From positions 516,177 to 580,176 of the forward strand of contig DATAJP010000002.1 in NCBI GenBank assembly GCA_036262055.1: a DNA stretch of 64,000 nucleotides, read 5' to 3'. A program made the translations under genes and the position numbers. This document shows positions 34,084 to 42,017 of this stretch, one piece after another. Source of the stretch: Ignavibacteria bacterium (GTDB lineage Bacteria; Bacteroidota; Ignavibacteria; Tepidaquicellales; Tepidaquicellaceae). Position 1 is the stretch's first letter, and the number at the start of each line of letters is the position of its first letter. A model generated the notes under the pieces. That model ran no database searches. It worked only from the letters and a program-made list of their open reading frames with translations, and was not told the origin of the DNA.

Positions 34084-34104
34084 ATATATCCGTTACGGAT
34101 ATAT
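34084..34104. promoter_or_regulatory. Inverted repeat, possible operator
   Basis: ATATATCCG-tta-CGGATATAT: 9-bp perfect arms with 3-bp spacer in the 304-bp gap between the divergent receptor and lipoprotein genes. No T-run follows, so it is not a terminator. The compact symmetry suits a dimeric DNA-binding protein. The remainder of the gap shows nothing recognisable. Confidence 0.4.
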
Positions 34105-34226
34105 GTTTCAAGTTATATTTCGGTGCTTTTGAGGAACGCAAAAATTGAATTGATGGTTAAAAAATTAAGAGAGTGAAGAAATAACCGGGACATATTTATC
34201 TTATTAATTAACAATTAGGAGGTTTT

Positions 34227-34916
34227 ATGAAACCCGGTATTTATTTTCTTAGTTTTTTTTATGCATTGGTTTTTTCTGCAGTTTTATTTTTTAATGGTTG
34301 TTCAGATACAAACACAGGTCCTGTTTCAGATAATATTGAAGTCGGATACAGAGGTTCACCTGATAACAGCGCAACAGATGGAATTTTTCAGTTAGATTCT
34401 GTTAAAGTTTTGGTTCGGGATATAAAGTTAGGAACAGCTATGGGTGTATATAATAATTTCAGGTTTGGTCCGTATATTTTATATATTAATTTAAACTCAA
34501 ATGGTATTGCTCGAATAAGCAACACATATATGGGACCGGGAGCATATTCATCGGCATCTCTTGATATTTATCAGCTTGGTGTTGGCGAATCTGTAGGAGA
34601 CCCTGACTTTGTTGACGCAAACGGAAGATATTCCATAGTTGCAAAAGGCACATACAACGGAACAGCATTTACTTATAAGTCTACGGCAAATGCGAATCTT
34701 ATATTGAATCTTCCAACAGCCATTGATCTTGCGGCAACTTCAATGACTTATCTGACTCTCAGAGTAAGTCCTTATGGGTGGTTCCTTTCAGGAGGAACTT
34801 ATCTCGACCCGATGAATGCCGTAAATGATGCAATGATAAATTCAAATATTCAAACAAATATTAACAACAGTTTAAGAATTTACAGAGATACAAACAGAGA
34901 CGGCGAACCGGATTAA
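34227..34916 (+). CDS. Hypothetical lipoprotein
   Basis: 229 aa, not recognised. Strong ribosome binding site AGGAGG (34217-34222) 4 bp before the ATG, unusually strong for this genome. Lipobox 'LFFNGC' (Cys about 25). The mature part is beta-rich ('GIFQLDSVKVLVRDIKLGTA', 'YILYINLNSNGIARISNTYM', 'MTYLTLRVSPYGWFL') and ends 'YRDTNRDGEPD', a DxNxDG-type calcium-binding-like tail. This resembles DUF4382-style surface lipoproteins only loosely. Followed by a repeat-derived terminator. Confidence 0.7.
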   Translation: MKPGIYFLSFFYALVFSAVLFFNGCSDTNTGPVSDNIEVGYRGSPDNSATDGIFQLDSVKVLVRDIKLGTAMGVYNNFRFGPYILYINLNSNGIARISNTYMGPGAYSSASLDIYQLGVGESVGDPDFVDANGRYSIVAKGTYNGTAFTYKSTANANLILNLPTAIDLAATSMTYLTLRVSPYGWFLSGGTYLDPMNAVNDAMINSNIQTNINNSLRIYRDTNRDGEPD

Positions 34917-35079
34917 CCTCCGGGATTTATAAATAAAAACTTAAAGGGTAAAAATTTATGAATCCACCTGATAAACGATAGCGTTAAGGAAATATTTATT
35001 AATGATGACAGCTATTTTTATTTTTAAATTGAAAAGATGACAAACAAATAAGTATTTCTATTAACGCTTACACAATCTA

Positions 35080-35128
35080 CTGTCATTCCGGTGCGGCTCA
35101 TTTGGCAAACCGGAATGACAGTTTTTTT
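35080..35128 (+). terminator. Strong terminator with family A-type repeat ends
   Basis: CTGTCATTCCGGT (35080-35092) and ACCGGAATGACAG (35109-35121) form a 13-bp perfect stem with a 16-nt loop followed by seven T. The arms carry the GTCATTCC/GGAATGAC ends of the family A repeats. It sits about 165 bp after the lipoprotein gene; the gap 34917-35215 is otherwise empty apart from the repeat at 35154-35178. Confidence 0.75.
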
Positions 35129-35153
35129 GTGCACTTACATTAATCAAAAAGAG

Positions 35154-35178
35154 GTCATTCCTGCGAAAGCAGGAATCC
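35154..35178. repeat. Dispersed repeat, family A
   Basis: GTCATTCCTGCGAAAGCAGGAATCC: full-length copy, 33 bp after the terminator above. Confidence 0.85.
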
Positions 35179-35215
35179 CAGTCTTATTTAAAAAGCTATA
35201 AAAAATAATTTGGCA

Positions 35216-35998
35216 TCATCTCCCCAAACAATACTCCTCATACTCCGCACTCACCTCAAACCCAATCTTTTTATAACTCCTGATAGCCGCCTCGTTATCA
35301 GGCATAACATTTAATCCGATATAATCTACTTTCTTCAACAGCTCCGTACATAATTTATAAGTCACCTGAGTTGCAATCCCTTTACCTCGATGCTCAGGAT
35401 GTGTAGTAACATTCCCTATTGCCGCAACTCTGTATTCAGGGGAATAAATATGTATCCCCGCAATCCCTATCAATTCCTCTTCGTTGGCTCCCGGTTCAAA
35501 ATACCCGTAATATATTCCCGTCTCAAGCATCCTTTTATCAAACCAATTGCCGATATAACTGAAAGAATAAAAATGTTTTATGACCTCAATGTCATGTATT
35601 GTCAACTGCCTGATTTTATTTTCAACAATCTTAATACCTGTATTAAGATTTCTCAGCGTCATCTTATAATGCAAGCCATAATCTTCAATAATTGCCTCCT
35701 TGCCAAAAACATCTATCAGCCCCGGAGTTAAATGACAAAAGAATTTTCCCGGCAAACTTTGTTTCACGTTTTTCAAAAGCGCGGTCATTCCCGCAACATC
35801 ATCGGTAAGCGAAATCATTGTCGGAGGCGTAACTCCCGCATAAACCAAAACGATATTTTTCGGCTCCTGCGCATCATCTCCATACCACGTCGTATATTTC
35901 CAGAAGAAATCATCCAAATCCCCAATCTGATAAATATTCAACGCCGCATTTCTGCGCAAAGATTTTTCTAAAATTTTTTTATCGGTGAGAATAACCAT
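35216..35998 (-). CDS. GNAT-family N-acetyltransferase
   Basis: 260 aa. The C-terminal half is a GNAT domain: 'ELIGIAGIHIYSPEYRVAAIGNVTTHPEHRGKGIATQVTYKL' in pieces, with the acetyl-CoA pyrophosphate loop 'HRGKGIA', then 'IGLNVMPDNEAAIRSYKKIGFE', the usual C-terminal helix-strand. The N-terminal about 120 residues are a divergent GNAT-like half. The acceptor is unknown. It begins 7 bp after the toxin gene stop on the same strand, so it may be co-transcribed with the toxin-antitoxin pair. Confidence 0.87.
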   Translation of the reverse strand: MVILTDKKILEKSLRRNAALNIYQIGDLDDFFWKYTTWYGDDAQEPKNIVLVYAGVTPPTMISLTDDVAGMTALLKNVKQSLPGKFFCHLTPGLIDVFGKEAIIEDYGLHYKMTLRNLNTGIKIVENKIRQLTIHDIEVIKHFYSFSYIGNWFDKRMLETGIYYGYFEPGANEEELIGIAGIHIYSPEYRVAAIGNVTTHPEHRGKGIATQVTYKLCTELLKKVDYIGLNVMPDNEAAIRSYKKIGFEVSAEYEEYCLGR

Positions 35999-36005
35999 GA
36001 AGACA

Positions 36006-36272
36006 TTAAGGAAAATATCTATACACTTCTTTTCTGTGAAGAAATCTTATGAATATTATTTCATTACCGGTTATAGAAATGCCTATTCTATAATTATTTA
36101 TTTTTATCCGATAATACGACTGATTACCGGAAAGTTTTTTAAGATTAGGAATTTCTTTTTGAGAAGAAACTGCGGATATGTTTGTGATTACAGCAGAAAG
36201 TTTTGACAGAATAATTTTATCATTAATTTTTGCAACATCGCGCTCGAAAGATTTTTCAATTTTAATTATCAT
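36006..36272 (-). CDS. RelE/ParE-family toxin
   Basis: 88 aa. 'IKIEKSFERDVAKINDKIILSKLSAVI' (start strand and helices), 'NLKKLSGNQSYYRIKINNYRIGISITGNEIIFIRFLHRKEVYRYFP' in pieces: the K-L-x-G...Y-R-I...Y-R-I-G pattern and the terminal H-R-K...Y-R are the RelE/ParE toxin core. Members with His/Arg/Tyr at these places are often ribosome-dependent mRNA endonucleases. Lies 5 bp after its antitoxin gene. Confidence 0.88.
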   Translation of the reverse strand: MIIKIEKSFERDVAKINDKIILSKLSAVITNISAVSSQKEIPNLKKLSGNQSYYRIKINNYRIGISITGNEIIFIRFLHRKEVYRYFP

Positions 36273-36277
36273 TCGAA

Positions 36278-36484
36278 TTAATTGCCTGAATCAATTCGAC
36301 TGTTTAAATCATTCATAAATTTATCAAAGTTAACATAGTCACCTTTTTCGCCTTCATTCATTGCCTTAATTAACCCTATATCTTCAATAGCATTCAAAAG
36401 CGCTTTTTCCAATAATTCAGGTTTTGATTCCAAAACTTCGGTTATCGCTTCCTTAACTATATCTTTTATTTCTGTATTTGTCAT
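36278..36484 (-). CDS. Antitoxin of a RelE/ParE-type pair
   Basis: 68 aa, acidic, helical: 'EIKDIVKEAITEVLESKPELLEKALLNAIEDIGLIKAMNEGEK' in pieces, then 'DYVNFDKFMNDLNSRI'. The length, charge and position directly in front of a RelE/ParE toxin indicate the antitoxin. No DNA-binding fold is evident, so autoregulation may depend on an unrecognised N-terminal part. The C-terminal 'VNFDKFMNDL' segment would wrap the toxin. Confidence 0.82.
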   Translation of the reverse strand: MTNTEIKDIVKEAITEVLESKPELLEKALLNAIEDIGLIKAMNEGEKGDYVNFDKFMNDLNSRIDSGN

Positions 36485-36533
36485 AATTTAAAATATATAA
36501 AATTATTAGTCGTTTCAACTACTATCTTTACCG

Positions 36534-37280
36534 TTAATTCTTCACCCTCATCACATAAAACACATACCCGTAATAATCCGAGTATTTATTAAACATATTT
36601 ATCTCCTGCTGTGTGTCATAAAGCACGTTCATTGCCTCCTGGTCGTTAATGTATTTATCCCATAACGAGGTAATGCGATTTTCAATCGGCGTGTAATAAT
36701 CCGTCCGCCAGCTTTCGCTCGGCAGAGTGAAATGCTCGATGATTTCATACCCGCTCTCTTTTATGTCGTGAAGATTTTCGTAGATTTGCTTGACGGGATA
36801 TTTCGTTGACCAGAATTCTTTCGCTTCCTCGGGCACATCAAACTTCAGCCAGCTGATTTCCGAAACAACAAGATACCCGCCTTCTTTCAAAAAATTTTTC
36901 CATTCCTTAATTCCCCGCTTGAACCCGATAATGTAAATCGACCCTTCCGCCCAGATGCAGTCGAAGCTCTCATCCTCAAACTCGAGCGAGAACATCGACC
37001 CGTAATGCGTCTGAATTTTCTCCGAAAGATTTTCTTTCTTCGCTTTTTCGTCGACAACTTTCAAAAACGGCTCGTGGTTATCCAGCGCAATGATTTTGCA
37101 GGAAGTGCTCTCAAGATTTTTCGCAAGCTCCAGAGTCTGCATTCCCGGTCCGCACCCTATATCCAGAATCTTCGCATCCTTAGGAAGATTTTTCAGATAA
37201 CTCAGCGCTTTCCTTGTTGATGCATTATCCCCCGGACCCTCTCTCGGCAAATCCTTATGTATCTCATAAAAAATATCCAT
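36534..37280 (-). CDS. Class I SAM-dependent methyltransferase
   Basis: 248 aa. SAM motif I 'ILDIGCGPGMQTLELAK' (about 40-56), motif II acidic 'IIALDNHEPF', motif III 'DCIWAEGSIYIIGF'. The remaining C-terminal part 'EFWSTKYPVKQIYENLHDIKESGYEII' is a typical small-molecule methyltransferase cap. Substrate unknown. It precedes the toxin-antitoxin pair by 49 bp on the same strand. Confidence 0.88.
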   Translation of the reverse strand: MDIFYEIHKDLPREGPGDNASTRKALSYLKNLPKDAKILDIGCGPGMQTLELAKNLESTSCKIIALDNHEPFLKVVDEKAKKENLSEKIQTHYGSMFSLEFEDESFDCIWAEGSIYIIGFKRGIKEWKNFLKEGGYLVVSEISWLKFDVPEEAKEFWSTKYPVKQIYENLHDIKESGYEIIEHFTLPSESWRTDYYTPIENRITSLWDKYINDQEAMNVLYDTQQEINMFNKYSDYYGYVFYVMRVKN

Positions 37281-37316
37281 TAGAAATTAAATTTTTTTAT
37301 CACCCTGAACTTTTGT

Positions 37317-37463
37317 GTCATCCTGAGCGAAGCGAAGGATCCCCCTTCTCCTTTTTAATTAAGACAATAAACGAAGTCATTCCTGCGCAGGCAGGAATCC
37401 CATTTCTTTCTCAACAGTTTAAAATTAATTCCCCCTTAATAAAGGGGAAAAAAGGGGGTTGTT
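37317..37463. repeat. Repeat cluster: families B, A and D
   Basis: Stacked in the 192-bp gap 37281-37472: family B (37317-37342), family A (37376-37400, GTCATTCCTGCGCAGGCAGGAATCC) and family D (37429-37463). No gene. Confidence 0.85.
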
Positions 37464-37472
37464 CAAAAATTC

Positions 37473-38192
37473 TCATATCACCCTCCCTTTCCTCACAACT
37501 ATCTCACTCCCCTCAGCAAGCAAAACCGAATGCGGCTTCACCGACAACGTATCGACAAACTCCGCGCCATAAATATTCTTCACATCAATATTCATCTCAA
37601 AATTTTTTATCTCGTATAAATCCCATCTCGGATGCTCAACCTGATATTCCGATGTTTTTAGGTCATCGCATTTAGTATAACCCCAGAAATGCTCGGTAAT
37701 AAATTCTTCCTCGCTGTTTTCTTTTAAAACAATTTTCTCGTTTCCCGCTTTGGCATAAAGAAAGTTCTGCGAGCCGAAATTATATTTAACTTCGAAATTA
37801 TTTTCATTCTGTACAAACTCTCTTTTCATCGGGAGCGTAATATAATTCTCACTGTAAATCGCATTCGCAACAGCACTCACAATCTTCTTCGGAACAATCT
37901 CCTTAATAAACGTTACTCCCCTTTTCCATTTACCATTTTCTTTATAGCGGACATAAAATCTTAAATTCACTTCATCAAAATCTTTATGATACGGCAGCGA
38001 CAACCCAAGGACTTTTGTATTCAAAAACATAAACCCGACGATGCTCACATAATGCCTGCCGTTCCAATTATCAAGCTCGGTTTTATAAGGGATATACTTC
38101 TTAAGAATTGACGGGTCGATGAGAAAATTCGCCATCACAAGCTTTCGCCACTCCGCGGTCAAAAACACCGGCTGTTTATTTTTTTCTCCCAC
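37473..38192 (-). CDS. DUF2071 family protein (YqjF-like)
   Basis: 239 aa matching the DUF2071 pattern: 'PVFLTAEWRKLVMANFLIDPSILKKYIPYKTELD' in pieces at the start, 'YVSIVGFMFLNTKVLGLSLP', 'VNLRFYVRYKENGKWKRGVTFIKEIVPK' in pieces, 'TEHFWGYTKCD' and 'VEHPRWDLYE'. The fold is a bacterial acetoacetate-decarboxylase-like one; the role is unknown. ATG start at 38190-38192; a family A repeat lies just upstream. Confidence 0.85.
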   Translation of the reverse strand: MGEKNKQPVFLTAEWRKLVMANFLIDPSILKKYIPYKTELDNWNGRHYVSIVGFMFLNTKVLGLSLPYHKDFDEVNLRFYVRYKENGKWKRGVTFIKEIVPKKIVSAVANAIYSENYITLPMKREFVQNENNFEVKYNFGSQNFLYAKAGNEKIVLKENSEEEFITEHFWGYTKCDDLKTSEYQVEHPRWDLYEIKNFEMNIDVKNIYGAEFVDTLSVKPHSVLLAEGSEIVVRKGRVI

Positions 38193-38200
38193 TCTGCCTT

Positions 38201-38322
38201 GTCATTCCTGCGCAGGCAGGAATCCATATACGTTTCGTTGACCCTGAAACAAGTTCAGGGTGACATGATTGGTAAATATCAATTACTCATTGCTCATTGC
38301 ACATTACTAATTGCACATTGAA
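38201..38322. repeat. Family A repeat and short AT-rich repeats
   Basis: Family A at 38201-38225 (GTCATTCCTGCGCAGGCAGGAATCC), a family B-like half (CCTGAAACAAGTTCAGGGTGACA), then ATTGCTCATTGCACATTACTAATTGCACATTG-type short repeats (about 38286-38321, given in pieces). Similar ATTCATTGTTCATTGCAAATTGC occurs at about 16118-16145. Confidence 0.7.
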
Positions 38323-40347
38323 TCACCCTCTCATATATATCATCAACGCCGAAATATCTGATGGACGTACTCCCGAAATTCGCATCGCCTGCCCTATCGA
38401 GCGCGGACGAACTTTCTTCAGCTTCTCCATCGCCTCCGCAGAAATCGATTTCAGCTTCTCGTATTTAAAATCATCAGGAATCGTCAGGTCTTCATTCTTG
38501 TTAAACGTATCTACAATTTCATGCTGGCGCTTTATGTACCCGCTGTATTTTATGTCGATGTCAATCTGCTCGAGCACTTCCTCGTTACTCAGAACTTCCT
38601 GAATCAATTTATTTTCCTTAAACGCATCGATGCTGAAAAGCTCTTTTGTTTTCACGTCATTGCGCTTCACAAGATTTGCAATGAACTCCCCTTGCGAAAT
38701 CTCCGACGAGTTAATCGATTTCAAAAATTCATTCGCCTGCGAAGGCACAAGCGTATTCGAATTTAAATAAACCAGCGCCTCGTTAATCAGCTCTTTCTTT
38801 TCATCAAGCTTGTCAATCATTTCCTTATCAATCAATCCGAGCTCATAACCTTTTTGCATCAGTCGCAAATCGGCATTATCCTGTCTTAATATCAAACGAT
38901 ATTCTGCGCTTGAAGTAAACATTCTATACGGCTCTTCAGGACATTTGTTAATCAAATCATCAATCAGCACACCGATATATCCCTCGCTTCGCTTCAATAT
39001 AAACGGCTCTTTGTCCTTCAGCTTCAACGCAGCATTTACACCTGCAATAAATCCCTGCGCCGCTGCTTCTTCATAACCCGACGTCCCGTTTATCTGTCCC
39101 GCGAGATATAACCCCTCGACAATTTTCGTCTCGAGTGTAAGCTTTGTTTGATGAGTCGGAAAAAAATCATATTCAACCGCATAACCCTGCTTCACGAGCT
39201 TAACATTCTCAAGTCCCGGAATTGTTCGCGCTGCTTTTTGCTGAACGTCAACCGGCAGACTCGTAGAAAATCCATTCATGTAAATCGTCTCGCCGTTCAA
39301 TGTCTCCGGCTCTAAAAAAATATGATGTCTCGGCTTTTCCGAAAATCTTGAAATCTTATCTTCGATGGAAGGACAGTAACGCGGACCAATGCCTTTTATT
39401 CTGCCCGTGAACATCGGCGACTCTTCAAAACCCGTTCGCAAAATATCATGCGTCGCTTCGTTAGTATATGTAATGAAACAATCGATCTGTTTTTTCTCGG
39501 GAAAATTTTTCTTGTCCGTTCTGTATGAAAACGGTTTTGGGTCATCATCACCGGGCTGAACTTCCGTCTTTGAAAAATCAATCGTGTTAATATCCAACCG
39601 TGGGGGAGTGCCCGTCTTCAATCGGCCTGTCTCAAATCCCATTCCGAGCAAACATTCCGAGAGACCCGTTGCAGATTTTTCTCCCAATCTACCGCCTGCT
39701 GTTTGCGATTGTCCCGTATGCATTATCGCATTCAAAAAAGTCCCCGACGTAATTATCACCGACTTACACTCAATCTCATAACCCAGCGAAGTCTTTATTC
39801 CCTTAATCTTATATTTATAACCGGACAACAATTCTTCTTCACTGATACCATTCACACTCTTTTCATTCACCACTTCGCCACTCCACGACTTCACATTTGA
39901 CTCTTCACCATTTCGCATTTGATTCTTCACCACTTCACCACCTCGCCACTTCACCTCTTGAACTACCAGCTCCTGAACCATATCCTGAACAAGAGTGATG
40001 CCGTCTGTTTTACGAATCAGCTTCGCCGCCTCGAGTGAATACAAATCTTTATCCGATTGACATCTCGGCGACCATACTGCAGGACCTTTCGAGCGGTTCA
40101 ACATTTTAAATTGAATGCCCGTTTTGTCCGCAAGAATTCCCATCACCCCGCCAAGCGCATCAATCTCACGAACCAGGTGTCCCTTTGCTGTTCCGCCGAT
40201 TGCAGGGTTACAGCTCATTCGCCCGATTGCATTCAAATCCATCGTCACAAGCCCGACCGAAAACCCCATCTTAGCGCAAGCATACGACGCCTCAACTCCG
40301 GCATGCCCTGCCCCGATAACAATTATATCAAAATATTTCTTCGCCAT
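38323..40347 (-). CDS. mnmG: tRNA uridine-5-carboxymethylaminomethyl(34) synthase MnmG (GidA)
   Basis: FAD-dependent enzyme that, with MnmE, modifies U34 of certain tRNAs. FAD motif 'GAGHAGVEA' (12-20), 'NPAIGGTAKGHLVREIDALGG', 'KGPAVWSPRCQSDKDLY', 'FLEPETL', 'INGTSGYEEAAAQGF' and the C-terminal 'RPRSIGQAMRISGVRPSDISAL'. At 674 aa it is about 45 residues longer than usual. Residues about 131-178 ('KWRGGEVVKNQMRNGEESNV' and so on) are an insertion encoded by a low-complexity repeat, placed between the strand 'QELVVQE' and 'KIKGIKTSLGYEIECKSVII'. The frame is kept. It lies next to the presumed origin; mnmE and rsmG are not here. Confidence 0.95.
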   Translation of the reverse strand: MAKKYFDIIVIGAGHAGVEASYACAKMGFSVGLVTMDLNAIGRMSCNPAIGGTAKGHLVREIDALGGVMGILADKTGIQFKMLNRSKGPAVWSPRCQSDKDLYSLEAAKLIRKTDGITLVQDMVQELVVQEVKWRGGEVVKNQMRNGEESNVKSWSGEVVNEKSVNGISEEELLSGYKYKIKGIKTSLGYEIECKSVIITSGTFLNAIMHTGQSQTAGGRLGEKSATGLSECLLGMGFETGRLKTGTPPRLDINTIDFSKTEVQPGDDDPKPFSYRTDKKNFPEKKQIDCFITYTNEATHDILRTGFEESPMFTGRIKGIGPRYCPSIEDKISRFSEKPRHHIFLEPETLNGETIYMNGFSTSLPVDVQQKAARTIPGLENVKLVKQGYAVEYDFFPTHQTKLTLETKIVEGLYLAGQINGTSGYEEAAAQGFIAGVNAALKLKDKEPFILKRSEGYIGVLIDDLINKCPEEPYRMFTSSAEYRLILRQDNADLRLMQKGYELGLIDKEMIDKLDEKKELINEALVYLNSNTLVPSQANEFLKSINSSEISQGEFIANLVKRNDVKTKELFSIDAFKENKLIQEVLSNEEVLEQIDIDIKYSGYIKRQHEIVDTFNKNEDLTIPDDFKYEKLKSISAEAMEKLKKVRPRSIGQAMRISGVRPSDISALMIYMRG
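39868..39957. repeat. Low-complexity CACTTCGCCA-type repeat inserted in mnmG
   Basis: The plus strand reads CACCACTTCGCCACTCCACG, then CTTCACCATTTCGC and TTCACCACTTCACCACCTCG. These are degenerate tandem units of about 8-10 bp (TTCACCAC/TTCGCCAC). It fills the insertion seen in MnmG and preserves the frame. Confidence 0.8.
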
Positions 40348-40497
40348 AAATTTAACAATAAAATTACGAGAAAATATATTGATTATCTATTCAAATTCTA
40401 ATATCTTATTTATATAACAGTAGTTTATATCTAAATATTGTTAAAACAACGTTTATTTATTTAAATCAAAATTGTTTCACGTGAAACAATTCAAATA
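40348..40497. other. Candidate replication origin region
   Basis: AT-rich 150-bp gap between divergent mnmG (-) and the metallo-hydrolase (+), with a perfect parS at its right end. In hand-counted samples the plus strand changes from C-rich (C20:G11 in 38341-38400) to G-rich (C7:G16 in 40501-40560) across this gap, and the main gene direction switches too. I found no canonical DnaA box TTATCCACA here, so DnaA loading could occur nearby rather than in this gap. Confidence 0.5.
40473..40488. promoter_or_regulatory. parS centromere site 1
   Basis: TGTTTCACGTGAAACA, a perfect match to the universal bacterial parS palindrome bound by ParB. Symmetry extends to 22 bp (40470-40491). It lies 10 bp before the ATG of the metallo-hydrolase. 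Confidence 0.93.
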
Positions 40498-41862
40498 ATG
40501 CAAAATAATCTCATTTTTAAGGTTTTGGGTGGTGGAAATGAAATCGGGGCGAACTCGTTTTTGTTTTCTTATGGCAAGGACAATTTTGTTATGGATTGCG
40601 GTCTGCATCCTCGCAAAAAAGGGCGAGAGATTTTTCCGAACTATGAGATTATAAAAGACATGACCGTTCAGAATTTAATGATAACTCATGCGCATAATGA
40701 CCATATCGGGGCACTGCCGTATTTCCTGAACCTGTTTCCGTATGCGAACATTTACATGACCAAGCCGACGCATTCGATTGCTGAGATTACTCTGGCGAAT
40801 ACTGCATTTTTGATGGAGAGGGAATTCGAGGATGAATGGGACAAATCGCAGATTAAGTATTACACCGAAGAGACTTTGAACCTGATTCCGATGATTATCA
40901 AGCAGCGGGATTACAACGAGAAAACAAGTTTGAATGAACAGGTTAATTTTCAATTTACCGATGCAGGACACTTGCTTGGCTCGGCGGGTGTGCTGTTGAA
41001 CGTTGAAAACAAGCGGGTTTTCTTTACAGGGGACATCAACTTCCGCAGCCAGAAGCTCATTCCAAAAGCAGAGCTTCCGAAGCATAAGATTGACGTTTTG
41101 ATTACCGAAACCACCAACGGATTAGCGGCTACAATGCCTGATTATGATCGTGAGCAGGAACGTTTGGCTCAGTTCATTAATAAGATAACCAACAGAGGCG
41201 GGTCGGTTTTGATACCGGTTTTTGCGCTCGGGAAGGCATCGGAAATGCTCGCACGTATCGATGAAATGATGATGAAGAATAAGATTCCGCACGTTCCGGT
41301 TTATTTCAGCTCGCTTGCAAAAGCGTTAAATAACGTTTATGATGACTTTAATTATACCGTTCGGCGAACCAAGCAGGGTTTCAAATTAAGCGACATTGAC
41401 GTTCAGATTCTAAAGCGGGAGGACATCCAAAGGGGAGAGTTTTATAAGAAGCCGGGGATTATCCTGGCGACGAGCGGAATGGTTATTGAGGGGACATACT
41501 CTTACAAGATTGCCAAGAACTTTCTGCGCAACCGCAATTTTGGAATTGCGATGTGCGGGTATTGCGATCCTGAAACACCAGGGTACCACATTAAGAACGC
41601 CGAGAAGTTCGAGATAATTTACCTGGACAAATACGGTGTCGATACCGCGGAGGTTTTGTGCCACATCGAAAACTTCAGCTTCTCGTCGCACTCGACTAAG
41701 GAGGGAATTATGCACATGGTCGAAACACTTGACCCCGAGCTTATCGTGTTGGTTCATGGTGATGAGCCGGCGATTGATTCCGTCGGCAAGGAGATAGTGG
41801 AAAAATTTCCGAACAAACGCGTTCTCGCACCTGAGAAGTATAAAGATTATCAGTTATTATAA
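40498..41862 (+). CDS. MBL-fold metallo-hydrolase with beta-CASP domain (RNA-processing type)
   Basis: 454 aa. The metallo-beta-lactamase core has the H-x-H-x-D-H motif in 'ITHAHNDHIGALPYF', a further His in 'DAGHLLGSAGVLL' and the Asp in 'FTGDINF'. The beta-CASP part follows ('RGGSVLIPVFALGKASEML'; 'GIILATSGMVIEGTYSYKIA'), ending with 'IENFSFSSHSTKEGIMHMVE' and 'LVHGDEPAIDSVGKEI'. This is the CPSF73/YSH1-like branch, which includes RNA endo- and exonucleases. Substrate unknown. Flanked on both sides by identical parS sites. Confidence 0.88.
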   Translation: MQNNLIFKVLGGGNEIGANSFLFSYGKDNFVMDCGLHPRKKGREIFPNYEIIKDMTVQNLMITHAHNDHIGALPYFLNLFPYANIYMTKPTHSIAEITLANTAFLMEREFEDEWDKSQIKYYTEETLNLIPMIIKQRDYNEKTSLNEQVNFQFTDAGHLLGSAGVLLNVENKRVFFTGDINFRSQKLIPKAELPKHKIDVLITETTNGLAATMPDYDREQERLAQFINKITNRGGSVLIPVFALGKASEMLARIDEMMMKNKIPHVPVYFSSLAKALNNVYDDFNYTVRRTKQGFKLSDIDVQILKREDIQRGEFYKKPGIILATSGMVIEGTYSYKIAKNFLRNRNFGIAMCGYCDPETPGYHIKNAEKFEIIYLDKYGVDTAEVLCHIENFSFSSHSTKEGIMHMVETLDPELIVLVHGDEPAIDSVGKEIVEKFPNKRVLAPEKYKDYQLL

Positions 41863-41883
41863 GTGTTACAAATGGATTTGAAT

Positions 41884-41899
41884 TGTTTCACGTGAAACA
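41884..41899. promoter_or_regulatory. parS centromere site 2
   Basis: A second perfect TGTTTCACGTGAAACA, 21 bp after the stop of the metallo-hydrolase gene. The extended 22-bp palindrome (41881-41902) is identical to that of site 1, so the gene is bracketed by two centromere sites 1411 bp apart. Confidence 0.93.
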
Positions 41900-42017
41900 A
41901 TTGGAAGGTCTGTTAAGACTTGACTTATTTATTAAAAACCCCGGTCTGCGCGGGAATGAGTTCTAAAGGGGAATTATAAACTATAGAACTATAAAAACAA
42001 TAGTTTAACATAAATAT

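Noticed and set aside
40348-40497. Canonical DnaA boxes in the origin candidate
   Set aside because: No TTATCCACA or single-mismatch copy was found, so the region is called an origin candidate from skew and parS only.
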